In this document: positions 33,691 to 45,079 of the stretch, piece by piece
How the letters are laid out: each line of letters begins with the position of its first letter
Position numbering within the stretch: position 1 is the stretch's first letter
From: Sesamum alatum
Taxonomy: Eukaryota; Streptophyta; Magnoliopsida; Lamiales; Pedaliaceae
NCBI GenBank assembly: GCA_034509735.1
Contig: JACGWO010000008.1
Span: forward strand, 13,279,864 to 13,343,863
Length of the DNA: 64,000 nucleotides
Direction of reading: 5' to 3'
Translations under genes and position numbers: made by a program
Notes under the pieces: model-generated
What the model saw: the letters and a program-made list of their open reading frames with translations, nothing else
The model's database searches: none
What the model was told of the DNA's origin: nothing

Positions 33691-34528
33691 TAGGAATGAC
33701 CCAAGTCTCGTACATTGATAAAGTCTTGAAAAGGTTCAAGATGGATGAATCAAAAAGGGGTTTTTCTTCCCATGAGGCATGGAATTAAACTCTCCAAGAT
33801 TCAGTCTCCCAAGACTGATGAGGAAGTTAAGAAAATGTCAGAAATTCCCTATGCTTCTGCCGTTGGCAGTATATAATATGTTGTTCAATGTACGAGGCCT
33901 GATATAGCTTATGCTCTAAGTGTTACAAGTCATTATCAGGCATGTGCCGGCCACGATCATTGGACTGCTGTAAAAAAATATCCTTAAGTACTTGAGAAGA
34001 ACTAGGGATTTATTTTTGGTGTACGGTGATGGAGAATTGATATTGGAAGGGTATACTGATGCCAGCTTCCAATCGGATGTGGATGACGCTAAGTCTCAAT
34101 CTGGTTATGTATTTCGATTGAATGGAGGAGCTGTCAGTTGAAAAAGTTCAAAGCAAGACACGACAGCGGATTCCACGACAAAAGCCGAGTACATTGCAGC
34201 TTCTGAAGCTGCAAAGGGCTGTTTGGATGAAAAACTACATCCAAGGGTTGGGTGTGGTGCCTAGCATTGCCAAACCTGTAGTTGTACTTTGTGATAACAA
34301 CGGGACTATTGCGCAAGCGAAGGAGCCAAGACCTCATCACAAAGCCAAACACATAATTAGACACTACCATCTAATTAGAGAGATGGTAGGAAGAGGTGAC
34401 GTGTGAGTGGATCGTGTTGCATCAACGGAGAACATAGCAGACCCGCTTACAAAGCCGATATCACAAATTGCTCATTCTCAACATCTTGAGAAGATGGGAT
34501 TAAAGAACATGGGCAATTGGCTTTAGGT
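33691..34528 (+). pseudogene. Copia RNase H of the large element
   Basis: Pieces in order: SYIDKVLKRFKMDES near 33709, the IPYASAVGS word near 33848, TRPDIAYALSV near 33893, GYTDASFQSD near 34050, STTKAEYIAASEAAK near 34172, VVLCDNNGTIAQAKEPR near 34272 and HYHLIREMVGRGDV to 34406. Small frameshifts (about 33690, 33755, 33980) and a TGA at 34404 interrupt it. Confidence 0.75.
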
Positions 34529-34540
34529 CAAGTGGGAGAA
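34529..34540 (+). other. Polypurine tract
   Basis: CAAGTGGGAGAA directly before the 3' LTR, the plus-strand primer site; AAGTGGGAGA is common in plant copia elements. Confidence 0.85.
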
Positions 34541-36720
34541 TGTTAGAATAGGTGATCGTCAAGCCAATTTATTGGCTCTTTGTAAACTATTCTATACGAT
34601 CTTTTTTCAATAATATGTTAATTTAAGAAATGTTCTTTGGCCATCTTCATCATATGCTTTTAACATTATATTTATATGAGCATTTGGTTGAAGCCCTTAG
34701 ATCAATTATGCTACGGGTTGGCTCGCGCATATGATGGCGACCATGAAACCAACCTCTATGGTTTGATCTAAAATATTCCAAGTCGATGAATCGGTCGAGA
34801 TAGGGCATTGACCATTCCTTAAAGACTTGCACTAAGTGATGCGTTCATATGATGAATGTCGAGTTTCATAGACAGAGACGTATGACGTCTGCGCACTTTA
34901 GTGGGTGCTTGATAAAGAGTTATCAAGTTCACTGAATTGACTCACAGGAGTTGTCATATGGAAGCCTTATATGGCATGATCGGTATGATTAGAACTCCTA
35001 GGCTACGATAGTGCACTAACTAGTTCTTAGACTTGAGGTTCCATAGTAACTTTGTGCATAGGACGGCTATGACTTGATCATGTATAATGTGGTCTCAAAC
35101 TTCATCTTGGATCACTATACGGTCATGTTTCAGACATAGTTGAAGCATGCATGGAGGTTGGTGAGTTCCAAGATAGGATCTGTTACTTATCATGAGATGA
35201 TAATGAACCTCCTATGTTCTCTACATTATGCGTTTCTCGAAGCCCATGGCCATGGCTATTGATTAAATAGGAGAAACGGTTTTTCCTATATTGATAAATT
35301 GGAAGCATAACTTGAAGAGTTGATACATAGACATCAAAGTCGATAATGGGAACCGGTAATTAATTCCATGCCCTAGACTTTGATTGGGAGGTTAGTAGCG
35401 GAGGGACCGTATCTGCATGGTACGCGTAGCTCACAGGTTCATGCAATAATTCACCTATTCTCTAGTGCCATGGACCATTGCTAGATGGCCACCCATGGTG
35501 ACGGGTACCCTCCAATTAAGGAGTTAATTAAGGGAGATTAATTATGATAAGATCTAATTAATCTAATGCAAGTAAATTGCTAATTAAATTTTATATATGA
35601 TACAAGCCCAAGTCTAGCTGAATAGTGAACCTAAAGAGTCACACACAAATCCATGATGGAATTATTAGAATTAATTTGTAGAATTAATTATGGAGAATAA
35701 ATCAATTAATTTAAGGAGTTAAATTAATTGATTGAAATGATTTATGAAATCATTTGATGGGAATATTAAATAATATGATTATTTAATTTGGAGTCTAAAT
35801 TCACAAGCATTAATTTGATTAAGTAAGACCTGTGATAGATTAATTAAGATGAATCTATTTGAGCTTGAAAATCAATTAATTAGATTAATTGATTGGGCCT
35901 TATATTTAATTAAGGAATTAAATATCATGGGCTAAATAATAAGTTGGGAATTAATTAAAATTGGACTTAGTCCAATTGAAAATTAATATAAAGCCCAAGA
36001 CCTTAGCCCAAGCCCACAAGCCCACAAGGTAAGATTCATTGAACATAGACATGACTTGTTTTCATCTTTAGATGAAGAAGAAAATATGAGTCATGCTAAA
36101 GCTTGTTTATAAAGAAAACAAGTGTAAAATGAGAAAAGATGAGTCATGCTAGAACTTGTCTATGAAGAAGACAAGTGTTCTAAGAGCAAGACAAAAGGCC
36201 TTGTCTACATTCATTGTAACTAGTGCAAAGGAATGCCTATAAAAAGGGGTACAACGCAGGAGATTAATATACCAATTTCTACATACAAAGATACAAAAAC
36301 TCTTATTTTCCTTTTACTCTCTAGTTCTTAGACTTTCTCTCCTTCAAAACTAGAAAGTCTACCTTTCACTTTAGCATTGGTCTTATGTTCATTTCTCATC
36401 TCCAAAAGAGAAGAATTCCCTTGATTTCTCCATAGATCAATAGTTGATCTACCATAATCCTCCAAAACCTACTAGCATAGGTTTGAGGGTGATTCCATCA
36501 TAGGTCGTGTGGACTAACTTTAGAGGGAAGACACTTGCGTTCCTACCGTGAACAACAATTAAAGGCGCTTTAGTTTTGACGTTCCACCAATTTTAAGTTA
36601 AGGTTATTCTTGAGAAAGTTCTAGTAACGGGCGATTTGATCGCTAATTATAATATTATTTTGTAATTAAAATCTTAATTTTCGCTGCGTTTAACGTCTCG
36701 GGGCTCATACGAAAATAACA
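34541..36720 (+). repeat. 3' LTR of the large copia element
   Basis: 2180 bp, TGTTAGAATA...AAAATAACA. It matches the 5' LTR apart from scattered substitutions, a duplicated AGCCCACA word near 36013 and the loss of about 90 bp near 36625. Confidence 0.92.
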
Positions 36721-36725
36721 TGAAC

Positions 36726-37275
36726 TGGATAACATATTCCGGCTTAGTGCACTTAAAGAGAAGAGCTATTTGGATGGAATTAACATGGGTGAGATCAATA
36801 GCATTGTTCAGACAATTAAGAACATAATTGGTAACATCATAGCCTATAACATGCCAACATTGCTGAAAAAAGACAGGAGACATACCATCCAAGACGGGCG
36901 ATTTGTATGGGTGCATTTGGTCTAGTGCTCGTTTGACCTCATCAAGGGTGAAAGGCAGCAACAACGACGAGTTCATCTCCAAGGTCACTCGGGGGCTCGA
37001 TCGCGGCAAGGGTCTCCTTCACGACACTCAAGTCCGTCCTTGTGGACATGTACACTTGCTGGAAATACTTAGTAATGGCCTCCTTAATACTTTTGCGGTA
37101 CGTAGTCATTGTTCCGTCCTCCATTCGAAGAGTTGATTGTGTTGCGTCGCCGTCACTCACTGGCCCAAGCGTGAAAAATAGAGGTGTTGCTATCCCCGTC
37201 TCACAACCAACGTGCTTTACCCCGTTGTTTCCATAGCATCTCTTCTCTCGCCCAAACCTCTTCTAACTCAGTATT
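36726..37275 (-). pseudogene. LINE ORF2, 5' part: linker and RT start
   Basis: Minus-strand frames read EAITKYFQQVYMSTR (37090-37046), then FTLDEVKRALDQMHPYKSPV and DGMSPVFFQQCWHVIGYDV (about 36945-36830). These are the F..[ED]E[VI]..A...M.P.KAPG.DG....F[FY]..W pattern at the start of plant LINE RT. The frame then reads KCTKPEYVIQF and stops at the copia junction. It continues at 27046 on the other side as GPISLCNV. It starts abruptly at about 37275, so the endonuclease half is missing. Confidence 0.75.
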
Positions 37276-37278
37276 GGT

Positions 37279-37299
37279 GGGATAAATTGCATTTAATCC
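37279..37299. mobile_element. Detached right end of the inverted-repeat element at 24747
   Basis: GGGATAAATTGCATTTAATCC is the reverse complement of the 24747 end. The first bases double as the right-hand LINE target duplication. Confidence 0.55.
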
Positions 37300-37892
37300 T
37301 CGAGATGTGTGTGACATTCATCTCTTGGTTCAGTTTTTTATGGTAATTTTAATGGAAAAATTATGAACTCATAGTACGAAGAAATAAGGTTACATATGGT
37401 TAACAGTTGAGTTGATTGAACTTTATAAAATCATTAATTATTCATGATAAACTAATGAAAATCTCTGTATAAATTATAAACATTCGTGATTCATTTAATT
37501 ACAACAAAATTTTGAACTTAAATACTTTTGATTTTTATAAAGTTATTAGTTCCCATAATGAAAAACTGTTCAGATAATTTGGTCCAACAATCGAGTAATT
37601 TATTTTGAAGAACTTTAGAAAGTTAAATGCGCATAAAATATTTGATAAAATTATACTCGGTAGAGTGGTTAAAAATACCAGAAATACCGACAGTTTACAT
37701 TCTTGGGCATTTTTAACCAATTTGATAGTTTCAGTCTTATCTTAATTTTTTGTTGTGAAATTTTCAATAAAATTTTCAACATATATATAATTTTACAAAT
37801 TATTGAAAAATAAATTCCCTCATTAAAAAAATATATATGAATTTACATATTATAAATATATATAAAAACACATAGAAAACTCTAAAAAATAT
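37300..37892. other. AT-rich intergenic sequence, nothing recognised
   Basis: No coding frame or paired end seen. Confidence 0.4.
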
Positions 37893-38902
37893 TAAATGGA
37901 TAATTACATTATCCTTTCCTGGAATTTGGTGTAATTACACATAAATCTCGAACGATTTGAAAATTAAATTACATCTAGTACCTTTGATTTTTGTTGCCGT
38001 ATAACAAATAAATACATCCGTTAGTCAAAATTCATCGAATTTGCTGATATTAACAAAAAAAAAAGTAAAGGATTAAATACAGTTACCATCCCTGAAGTAT
38101 CCACCCCACATCAATTACTCCCTAAAGTATTAAAACCTTCAAAAACCTCTCTGACCTTCTAACTCCTTTAATTTTTAAGTTTAAAAAGTCCATTTTACCC
38201 TTCCTAAAAATTGCTTTCTAAAAAAAATTAAATGGATTTCTAAAATACTAAAATTACCCTTTGCCGAATCTCTGTTTGATTCTAATTTTACTTGTTCATC
38301 GAGCTCTTTTTATTTTCGTAATCCTAAAGTACTTAGAGCTTATTTTATTTTAGTTTCACTTGTTTGTCAAACCAAAATAAAAATAAATTTACACATGTAT
38401 ATATATATATATATTTATATATTTACTTAAAGAAACATATAATTAATAAAATCGAAAGGATTGATGAGCTAATAAGAAAATATACTTAATATATTGTGAT
38501 AATTATATGCGTGTATAAATTTATTTTTAACTTGGTTTGACATTGAAATTAAAATAAAATGAGTTTCAAATACTTAGGATTATTAAAAAAAAAAAAAACA
38601 GCTCGATAAACAAGTGAAACTAGAACTAGACAAAGCTTCAAAAAGAGTAGCTTTGGTATTTTAAAAAATCCTTTAATTTTTTTTTTCAAAAATCAATTTT
38701 TAGTAAGGGTAATATGGATTTTTCAAACTTCCAAATTAAAGGTGAAGTTGTTTTAAGGTTTTAATAATTTAGGGAGGTAATTGATGTGAAATGTATACTT
38801 CAAGGGTGATAATTGAATTTAATCCAAAATTAAATAAATATCTATATTTATTCTCTTGGTTTATTGTAGGTTAAATAAATTTTTTTAACCAAATTATTTT
38901 TA
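37893..38902. mobile_element. MITE of the GGGATAATTAC family, interrupted and truncated
   Basis: The left end (GGATAATTACATTATCC, GGTGTAATTACAC, CATCTAGTACC, GAATTTGCTGATATTA) matches the intact copies at 49264 and 52158. It resumes at 38826 (TCTTGGTTTATTGTAGGTTAAA) after an inserted element, then is lost where the Helitron begins at 38903. Confidence 0.65.
38070..38825. mobile_element. Inverted-repeat element, 756 bp, nested in the preceding MITE
   Basis: Left GGATTAAATACAGTTACCAT...CCTGAAGTAT pairs with right ATACTTCAAGGGTGATAATTGAATTTAATCC. Inner words (TCAATTAC/GTAATTGA, CCTTTAATTTTT) also pair over roughly 200 bp per side. No ORF. A TA tract sits at 38398-38414. Confidence 0.7.
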
Positions 38903-39186
38903 TCTATACTATAATATAAAAGAAACCCCATTTTTACTCACAAATGGCGGTTAATGACACCGTCGCACCGCTTTTTTGTAATGCCAAAAATAACCCGCAA
39001 CTCATAAGATAACTACTTAATTTATAATTTTAAATTTTATATTAATTGATAAATTAATTTTTTCTTTCCTTATTTTTCTTAATGTGATGTCTTAATTTAT
39101 ATATTTTACTTTTATTTATAATATATTTTAAAATATAAAAAAATATTTATTATATACATACATAAACGACGTACTACGATAACTAA
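38903..39186 (+). mobile_element. Small non-autonomous Helitron
   Basis: Starts TCTATACTATAATATAAAAG, which matches the common plant Helitron 5' end (TCTATACTATNATAAAAG). Ends ...CGACGTACTACGATAACTA, a decayed version of the CTAG end seen in the copies at 49246 and 53362-54616. No coding region. Confidence 0.6.
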
Positions 39187-39983
39187 TAAAAATAAAAATA
39201 AGCTTTCCTTATGTACATTAATATTTGAAAATCTATAAGAATAGTTTGATTAGCCAACACTGACTTCTTCTACCGTGGCTAACAAGGAGTAGAGTGTATG
39301 GGCAATAATCGAGGAGCGGGAGAATATTCCGGGGCGGGAGGAGCACGAGGAGGGTGTGTCATGGTATTGGGCAGTCCCCCACCTGACCTGACCTCGGGAA
39401 CCCCATTCTGGATTCTTACACCAAACATCTGTGGGTTTTGTAGCTATCATTCTCTGCCACTGCCACTGCCCTCACCCCCCACAAAAACGCACTTCTCATT
39501 CTCTCAGTCTGCGTAGAAATGTTCCAATTCAATGATCATCATGTGATCACTTCTCGTGACATAATTTTCCTAATATCTTTGATCATGTGTACAGGTGGTT
39601 GTGACTTATACGATGCGTGTGTAATTAAATATAAAGAAAAATTGGACCTTTAACCTTACCTAATTGAGAGTATTGCAATTTTGATCTCGTAATTTAAGAA
39701 TTTAGTATATATAATTGTATAAGATAATTGTAGCATTTATAGTCTTATAAGATAAAACATGGTGGCAGGTTTAATTCTGTAGGATAGGATAAAAAATTGT
39801 ACCATTTTTTTTTTTTTATCCAAATTGTTATAATTTTTTAGCTTATGAAGTAAATATACTAAACTTGTATTGTGGGACAAAAAATGTAATACCCTCTATT
39901 GTGTGAGCCCAAAAATGCAAATTTCCCCAAATATAATAAATGTAAATTTTTATTGTGTATGTTATAGTGTGATTTTTTTTTCT
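39187..39983. other. Unassigned; GC-rich patch at 39290-39510
   Basis: The patch has open frames on both strands and CT-rich words (CCACTGCCACTGCCCTCACC), unlike the AT-rich surroundings. It could be a captured gene fragment or an old first exon; no family is recognised. Confidence 0.3.
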
Positions 39984-41035
39984 TAAACTAAAGGGCAAAA
40001 TGCAATCCATCCTTTTGTGTTATCCAAAAATTGAAAAATACTCCAATGTCAAAAAAATTAGTAATTTGCTTCCCTTAGTTTTAAAAAAATAGAAAAAAAA
40101 AAACCTCCCTTAAGCCATGCGGTGTGCATTACGTGCCCCATCTGCCATTTTGCTTAATTTTTCCTTATAAAATGACTTTTGTATCCCTAAATGTGGACCA
40201 TTAGATCTTTTTTTATATACATATCAATGGCTGAGATTTCATAATTAAATTAATGGCCTATATCTTTTCTTACTTAAATCAACGATCCAAATTGATGTAC
40301 AAATAAATTGCCAGATCTATTTGAATTAAATCAATAGCTAACATTTATACAAAGTATAAAAATAAATTTTTACAAATAAAAAAATTATAAATTATACACA
40401 CATATATATACATACAATATATACCTATAAATATTAACAAGAAAATAAAAAATAGCATAAAATAAATTCAAGCCAGCCCGATTTGAGAGGCAGGGGAAAT
40501 GGTGGTCGGCGATTAGTAGGGGGAAGGGAAAGGGAAGGTGCATAGGTGGGGGAGGGGGGAAAGGGAGATGCGCTGGTAGGGGAGCCGTTGCTAGTGGGGC
40601 AAGGGGGAAACATGAGGGCGACAGTCTGCTGCTGGCGGGGAAGGGTATGCCAGCTACAGAGGCTTTGGCAAGGGGAACGGGGCGGCCGACTGGGCGAGAT
40701 GGGGGGGTGGGGTTCTATATATATATATATTACAAATATATCTATATGATATAGGCATATATCTATAAAAGTATCTTTTACAAATTTTGTATGTAAATTA
40801 TATATGAAAATTAAATATGAAGCATTGATTTGTAAAGACAAGATATGAACCATAGACTTAAGTAAGATTTTTTATGAATCGTAGATTATGATGGAGATAT
40901 CATGAATCATTGATTTGTTTTATGTTAGATCCAACGGTGTAGTATTAAGACATGAATAAAAATATTACAAAAAAGATATAGGCCATTGAATTAGATCAAT
41001 TTGCCAGATCTATTTGAATTAGACCAATGAGAAAA
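39984..41035. mobile_element. Degenerate inverted-repeat element with a GC-rich core
   Basis: The left part (GGGCAAAATGCAATCC, TTTGTGTTATCC, GTGCATTACGTGCC) matches the element at 24747. Further in, TGGCCTATATCTTTT (40253) is repeated inverted as AAAGATATAGGCCA (40974), and TTGCCAGATCTATTTGAATTA occurs twice (40309, 41001). A GC-rich core (40480-40720) sits between. Confidence 0.45.
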
Positions 41036-42439
41036 ATCGCCTATTTTAGGGGAATTAATCACTTGTTGACCTTATCCCAAAAGTTTCGACTGGTAGGCTT
41101 ATCCTTTGTTGACGTGTCATTCGAGGTGGGAAATGTTGCTGATGTTTCAACAGAGCTCCCTTGGGCACCAACGGTCTGAAATTAGGCTTGCACTAACTCG
41201 GTCTCGTCAGCAAGTTTCAACTGGGCTAAAGGTAGTTTCTTGCTTCTTGGGATTCCTGTTGATTTTACCTTACTTGGGCTTGGACTCTTGGGTCAATTGA
41301 ACTAGACAATCCTGTTGGGCTTTAAAAGATTGATATCCTAGGTATCATCACTAGCCACGACTATAGTAGTGTATTGTCGATGGACTACTATAATTAGAAG
41401 TCGTAATTCACTTGCTTATGTAGGTGTCCTAACTCACCTCAAGTTGGTAACCTCGTTGAGCTCCTTCTGTGCTTACTTTTTTTTTTTTAATGTAAGTTGT
41501 TGATCACATGTTGAAATTCATAAGGTTATTCATAGGACTTATTGTAATTTTGGTCTTGTATTTTTAGGGGGTTGATAATTTTGGTCCTCTAACTTTGGGC
41601 GTGACTATTTTGGTCTTATATCTTTCAAATGTTCGCAGTTTTGGTCCTTTAGCCCAATTAATGACCATTTTTTTACCTTTTAATGGAAAAGCCTCATAGT
41701 CAAGCCACGTGTTCTTAATTAGGCCCAACATGCTTTCGAAATAGAATTAAACCTCTATCAATTCATACCTGATTTTGACCGCCTTGACACCAGGTATTCC
41801 AAGTCGCTTTTATGTACATTCTCCAACCACACTACCACAACAGATGGTTCGCAGGAACTTGGATCCTTTAGCAATAAACAACACAACCCTATTTTGTTTC
41901 CTACCTCAGGGCATAAAAGTACTTCAAAGTAGAGACTTAATAAAATTTTGGGTAAACAAATTGAACAGAAGCCTTAAATTTATTGAAGAAATACTTGAAA
42001 TATTACATAAATATTTTATTCCTCTATCGGAGGAGAAAACTATTTAGCGTCTTATGGATGAGAGGACTTGACTTGTTGGGGATAACCCCATATACTAGAT
42101 ATCCTAACACTTTGAATATTTAAAGATAATAGCCCGCAGACTTTAAACACCGACTTCAACCTTGTTCTTAGATCACGTCACTGTGTTCTACACCTATTTC
42201 AGCTCTCAACTTTCCAGCTATGGTCATTATAGCTTGTCTAGCACGTGCTTGCCAGCTGGTGTCTCAGCTTTTCTGGCAGTTGGCGCCTTTGTCTTCTTCT
42301 GCCAACAGTCTTCCTTTTGATTTTCCACATTTTGAGGTTTTTACCTCGTTTTGTAAAAAAAATTTCTTTTACCCTTTTCTGATTTTGGTTCGGGTTTCTT
42401 TTGGGTTACCTTAATCTCTGTCCCAAACAAGGATTTTTC
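41036..42439. other. Unassigned sequence; half-MITE at about 41525-41690
   Basis: 41525-41690 has the repeated word TTTTGGTCC(T) seen in the element at 54909 but no partner half. The stretch 42050-42240 contains TGACGTGATC on the minus strand and a TTTAAATATT word and lies next to the viral relic. It could be the remains of the relic's promoter region, a guess only. Confidence 0.3.
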
Positions 42440-43660
42440 CTATTTCTCACAACAAAGGCATACGTGGTTATTCCATTGTCCCACATGCATCATATTGCAT
42501 GCCTTCTTCTGTGTCGCCTCCGTTGCAGGCAACTTATTTTCCCAAACGAGCATTATCTTCTTCTCAAATAAGCTCTCTGCAAACTCAGTGCTTTTTCCTG
42601 TCATGAAGTATAACAGGAACGATCTATTTAATTTATTCGAAAATCCTTTAAACAGATATTTAACTTTGTCCATTTCGACGAGACTGACCCAAAACCCCCA
42701 AGCTCTTCTGGTAGATATTGCATCTTCACTAAGGGATGCTACCATGGGAGCCTCTTCTATGGAAACCTTGACCTTATTAAATACTACCATGTCAGATCTC
42801 TGTAACTTGATAAAATGAAATGCTAGATGAGACCCTTTTCCTGTGATCTCTGGAGCTGTTGAAATAAACTTAAGCTCCAAAATATCTCCTCATTTGAGGT
42901 GGGGATTATTCTTCCATGAGTCAAAAGTTGCCGCACTGATCTATTTCGGACGTTTTGAGATTTTCGAAAATCTTGGTGACATAGTATGAACTAAAGCAAG
43001 GGCTCCAAAATCATACAATTCTCGTACTTCTTTTGGGTTAGACCCTTTGAGCATCCAGGTTCTGTTATATTTCCCGGATGTGTCTACGATGGTCTTGTTT
43101 GGGTTGATGTCTTTACGAAAAATAAGTTTTTCCCATAATTTTCGGTAGACCTGCCAAGCAGAAATAGAAGATAAAGATTCGTTAGTATTAACCTTAGAAG
43201 TGTCTGTTATCGGGCTAAGGTTAATGTCTTCCTCTTTTACCTAATAGGTGTTGGGTTGACTTGAATTATCACGAGCTTGCACTTCCAGTAATTCAACTGT
43301 TGCCTTTTCGCCAGAGTCTGGCGATGGCCTTGTGCAAGCAGTACTTGAATCTGCTGCTACAGGTTTAGAGCCATGTTCTCTAATTGTAGGTTTAGAGCCC
43401 TGCTCTCTTAATTCTCGGGCCATCACCGAAGATGATGCCTTTTGAATCGGTTCTAGTAAGGCATTCCATAATGAGCTAGCAACAAGTGTCATACTCCTGA
43501 TGGCGATCTAGACATTGTCGAGATCAGCTTGTGGGACTTGGCTAGCTATTTGGGCTTTAACCGTCAACTTTCTAAAATTCTTATCAATCTCCTCAATGTT
43601 CTCCCTGAGATGCCTGAGTCTTACGATGACGGAGCCTGCTTCAGATGCCTCCATCCCTTG
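42440..43660 (-). pseudogene. Transactivator/viroplasmin-like ORF of the viral relic
   Basis: In caulimovirids this protein forms inclusion bodies and supports polycistronic translation (family knowledge). A start-like ATG at about 43652 is followed by a helical N-terminal region, a stop near 43506, a Ser/Ala-rich stretch to 43241, another stop, then a longer open part at 42880-42440. The word RTWMLKG followed by EVRELYDFG (about 43055-43005) suggests the viral TAV core. Assignment rests on position after RNase H and weak similarity; it could be a different accessory protein. Confidence 0.4.
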
Positions 43661-43799
43661 TCAACAAAATCTGCAATAACATTTTTATGAGATTTGATGA
43701 TGACAAGATTATAACAATAATACTACCATTCTGCTTGCTATCTAATAATATGGGCTTTCTCAATTTTTTATTTCGAATTTATTTTTTAAGAAAGCTTTA

Positions 43800-44930
43800 A
43801 CATTCATAGTATCAACTTCTAAATTAAATTCTGTAGCTAGTAAAAATAAAGGTCACTTCTTGAAAGCCTTCCAAATCGCAAAGAATTCTTTCTCATTGAT
43901 ATGCCAAAGTTTGGCTTGTTGTTCACTGAACAACCCTCCTGTATATCTACATAGTTCTTTACCAGTAGTTGTCTTTCTCATGAGCACTGCTGCCCATCAG
44001 TAATCATTGGCATTTGTATAGACTACCAATTCATCTTCGTCTTGTGGGATTGCCAGCTTTGGTAGGTTATTTGTAAACCTATTTCAACTCAAGAATTCTT
44101 TGAGTGTGAATTTTCTCTCATTTCAGAACTTTCTGTTTCCTTCGAGACTGGTCGAAGATCCTTTCTGTATTTTGCAAGATCCTTAATGAAGATCCCTACA
44201 ACTCCCAAGAAGCTTTGAAGGTGCTTCTTATCTTTAAGAATATTAGGAAAATTGCGAATTTTCTCTACAATGTGTTCCTACAACTCAATACATATTTCGT
44301 AAACAAGAATTCCTAGAAATTCAATTTTATTAACAGCTAAATGGCTTTTTTTTTTTTTTTGCAGAAAGCACCAAACCCTCTCTATGGCATGCATCAGAAA
44401 ATATTTCCAGATATTTGATATGATCCTATACATTGTTAGATGCAATCAAAATATCGTCTATGTTGATAAACATAAACTCTAGATAGTCTTTGAAAAGATT
44501 ATCCATTTTTCTTTGACATATCTAGGGTGCATTAGCAAGTCCCATAGGAAGTACGTTCCAGATATATTGTCCTTGTGGTATGGAAAATGCCGTGTATTTC
44601 TTTGAATCATTTTCCATCTTGATATGATAAAAACCAGATTTGCAATTCAAACTTGGGAAAAACTTTAGCTCTTTTAATGCAGTCTATTAAATGTTCTCTA
44701 CTCGGAATGTAATAATCATCAGATTCTAATATTTTATTAATACCCTGATAGTTAATAACTAACCTGGGTTTACCTCTTTTTATCTCACCATGGTTTCTTA
44801 CCAAAAAACTAGGGCTACTGTAGGCAGAGACTCCAGGCTCGATGAGTCTAAGATTGATATACTCTTTGATGATATCTTGCATATCTCTCTTATCCTCCAT
44901 GTTCATCGGGATGAGCTTGTATCGAACATA
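43800..44930 (-). pseudogene. Caulimovirid-like reverse transcriptase and RNase H remnant
   Basis: The RT start (44906-44607) shows the lineage motifs LIEPGVSAYSSPSFLV, then PRLVINYQGINK and PSREHLI, the pattern shared by caulimovirid RT. Downstream, a frameshift near 44640 and further stops interrupt the palm. The catalytic box is seen as an INIDD-type word near 44465 (minus strand), and LGVVGIFIKDLAK near 44200 belongs to the connection region. An RNase H part follows to about 43870 in broken frames. The domain cannot be active. No integrase follows. Confidence 0.65.
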
Positions 44931-45079
44931 CTAGTACTTGCATTCTTCTTTGACTTTCAGAGTAGCTTCGATTTTGTTTCTTTCCCATTATTCTAAAGTA
45001 TTCTCACTTAAATTCTTTTGGATAAGCCTCTTGACATCTTCTTGAGAGAAAGCTTACTTTCACCGTCTATGTCTAATGA

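Larger units (their letters stand above)
27052..36720 (+). mobile_element. Ty1/copia retrotransposon with 2.2-kb LTRs, inserted in the LINE
   Basis: Full-length structure: 5' LTR, primer-binding site, gag, protease, integrase, RT, RNase H, polypurine tract, 3' LTR. LTRs run TGTTAGAATAGG to ATAACA. The target duplication is CGAAC (27047-27051) and TGAAC (36721-36725); the one difference is a CpG-to-TpG change, as expected from methylated cytosine decay. Domain order (integrase before RT) and PBS are copia. Pol resembles the plant Tnt1-94-type group. Gag keeps a long frame but pol has stops and a frameshift. The LTRs are very similar, so this is the youngest layer of the nest. Confidence 0.92.
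25079..37288 (-). mobile_element. 5'-truncated LINE, split by a copia insertion
   Basis: Non-LTR retrotransposon on the minus strand. A poly-A tail (plus-strand T run, 25093-25107) marks its 3' end. Flanking TGGGTAAATT (about 25079-25088) and TGGGATAAATT (about 37278-37288) look like a 10-11-bp target duplication. Protein-coding parts run 37275 to 36726, then 27046 to 25108. The start of ORF2 (endonuclease) is missing, as is usual for 5'-truncated LINEs. Total LINE sequence without the copia element is about 2.5 kb. Confidence 0.8.

Noticed and set aside
39298..39516. A glycine-rich protein gene on the plus strand
   Set aside because: Only 72 codons, no splice or promoter context, and the other strand is equally open.
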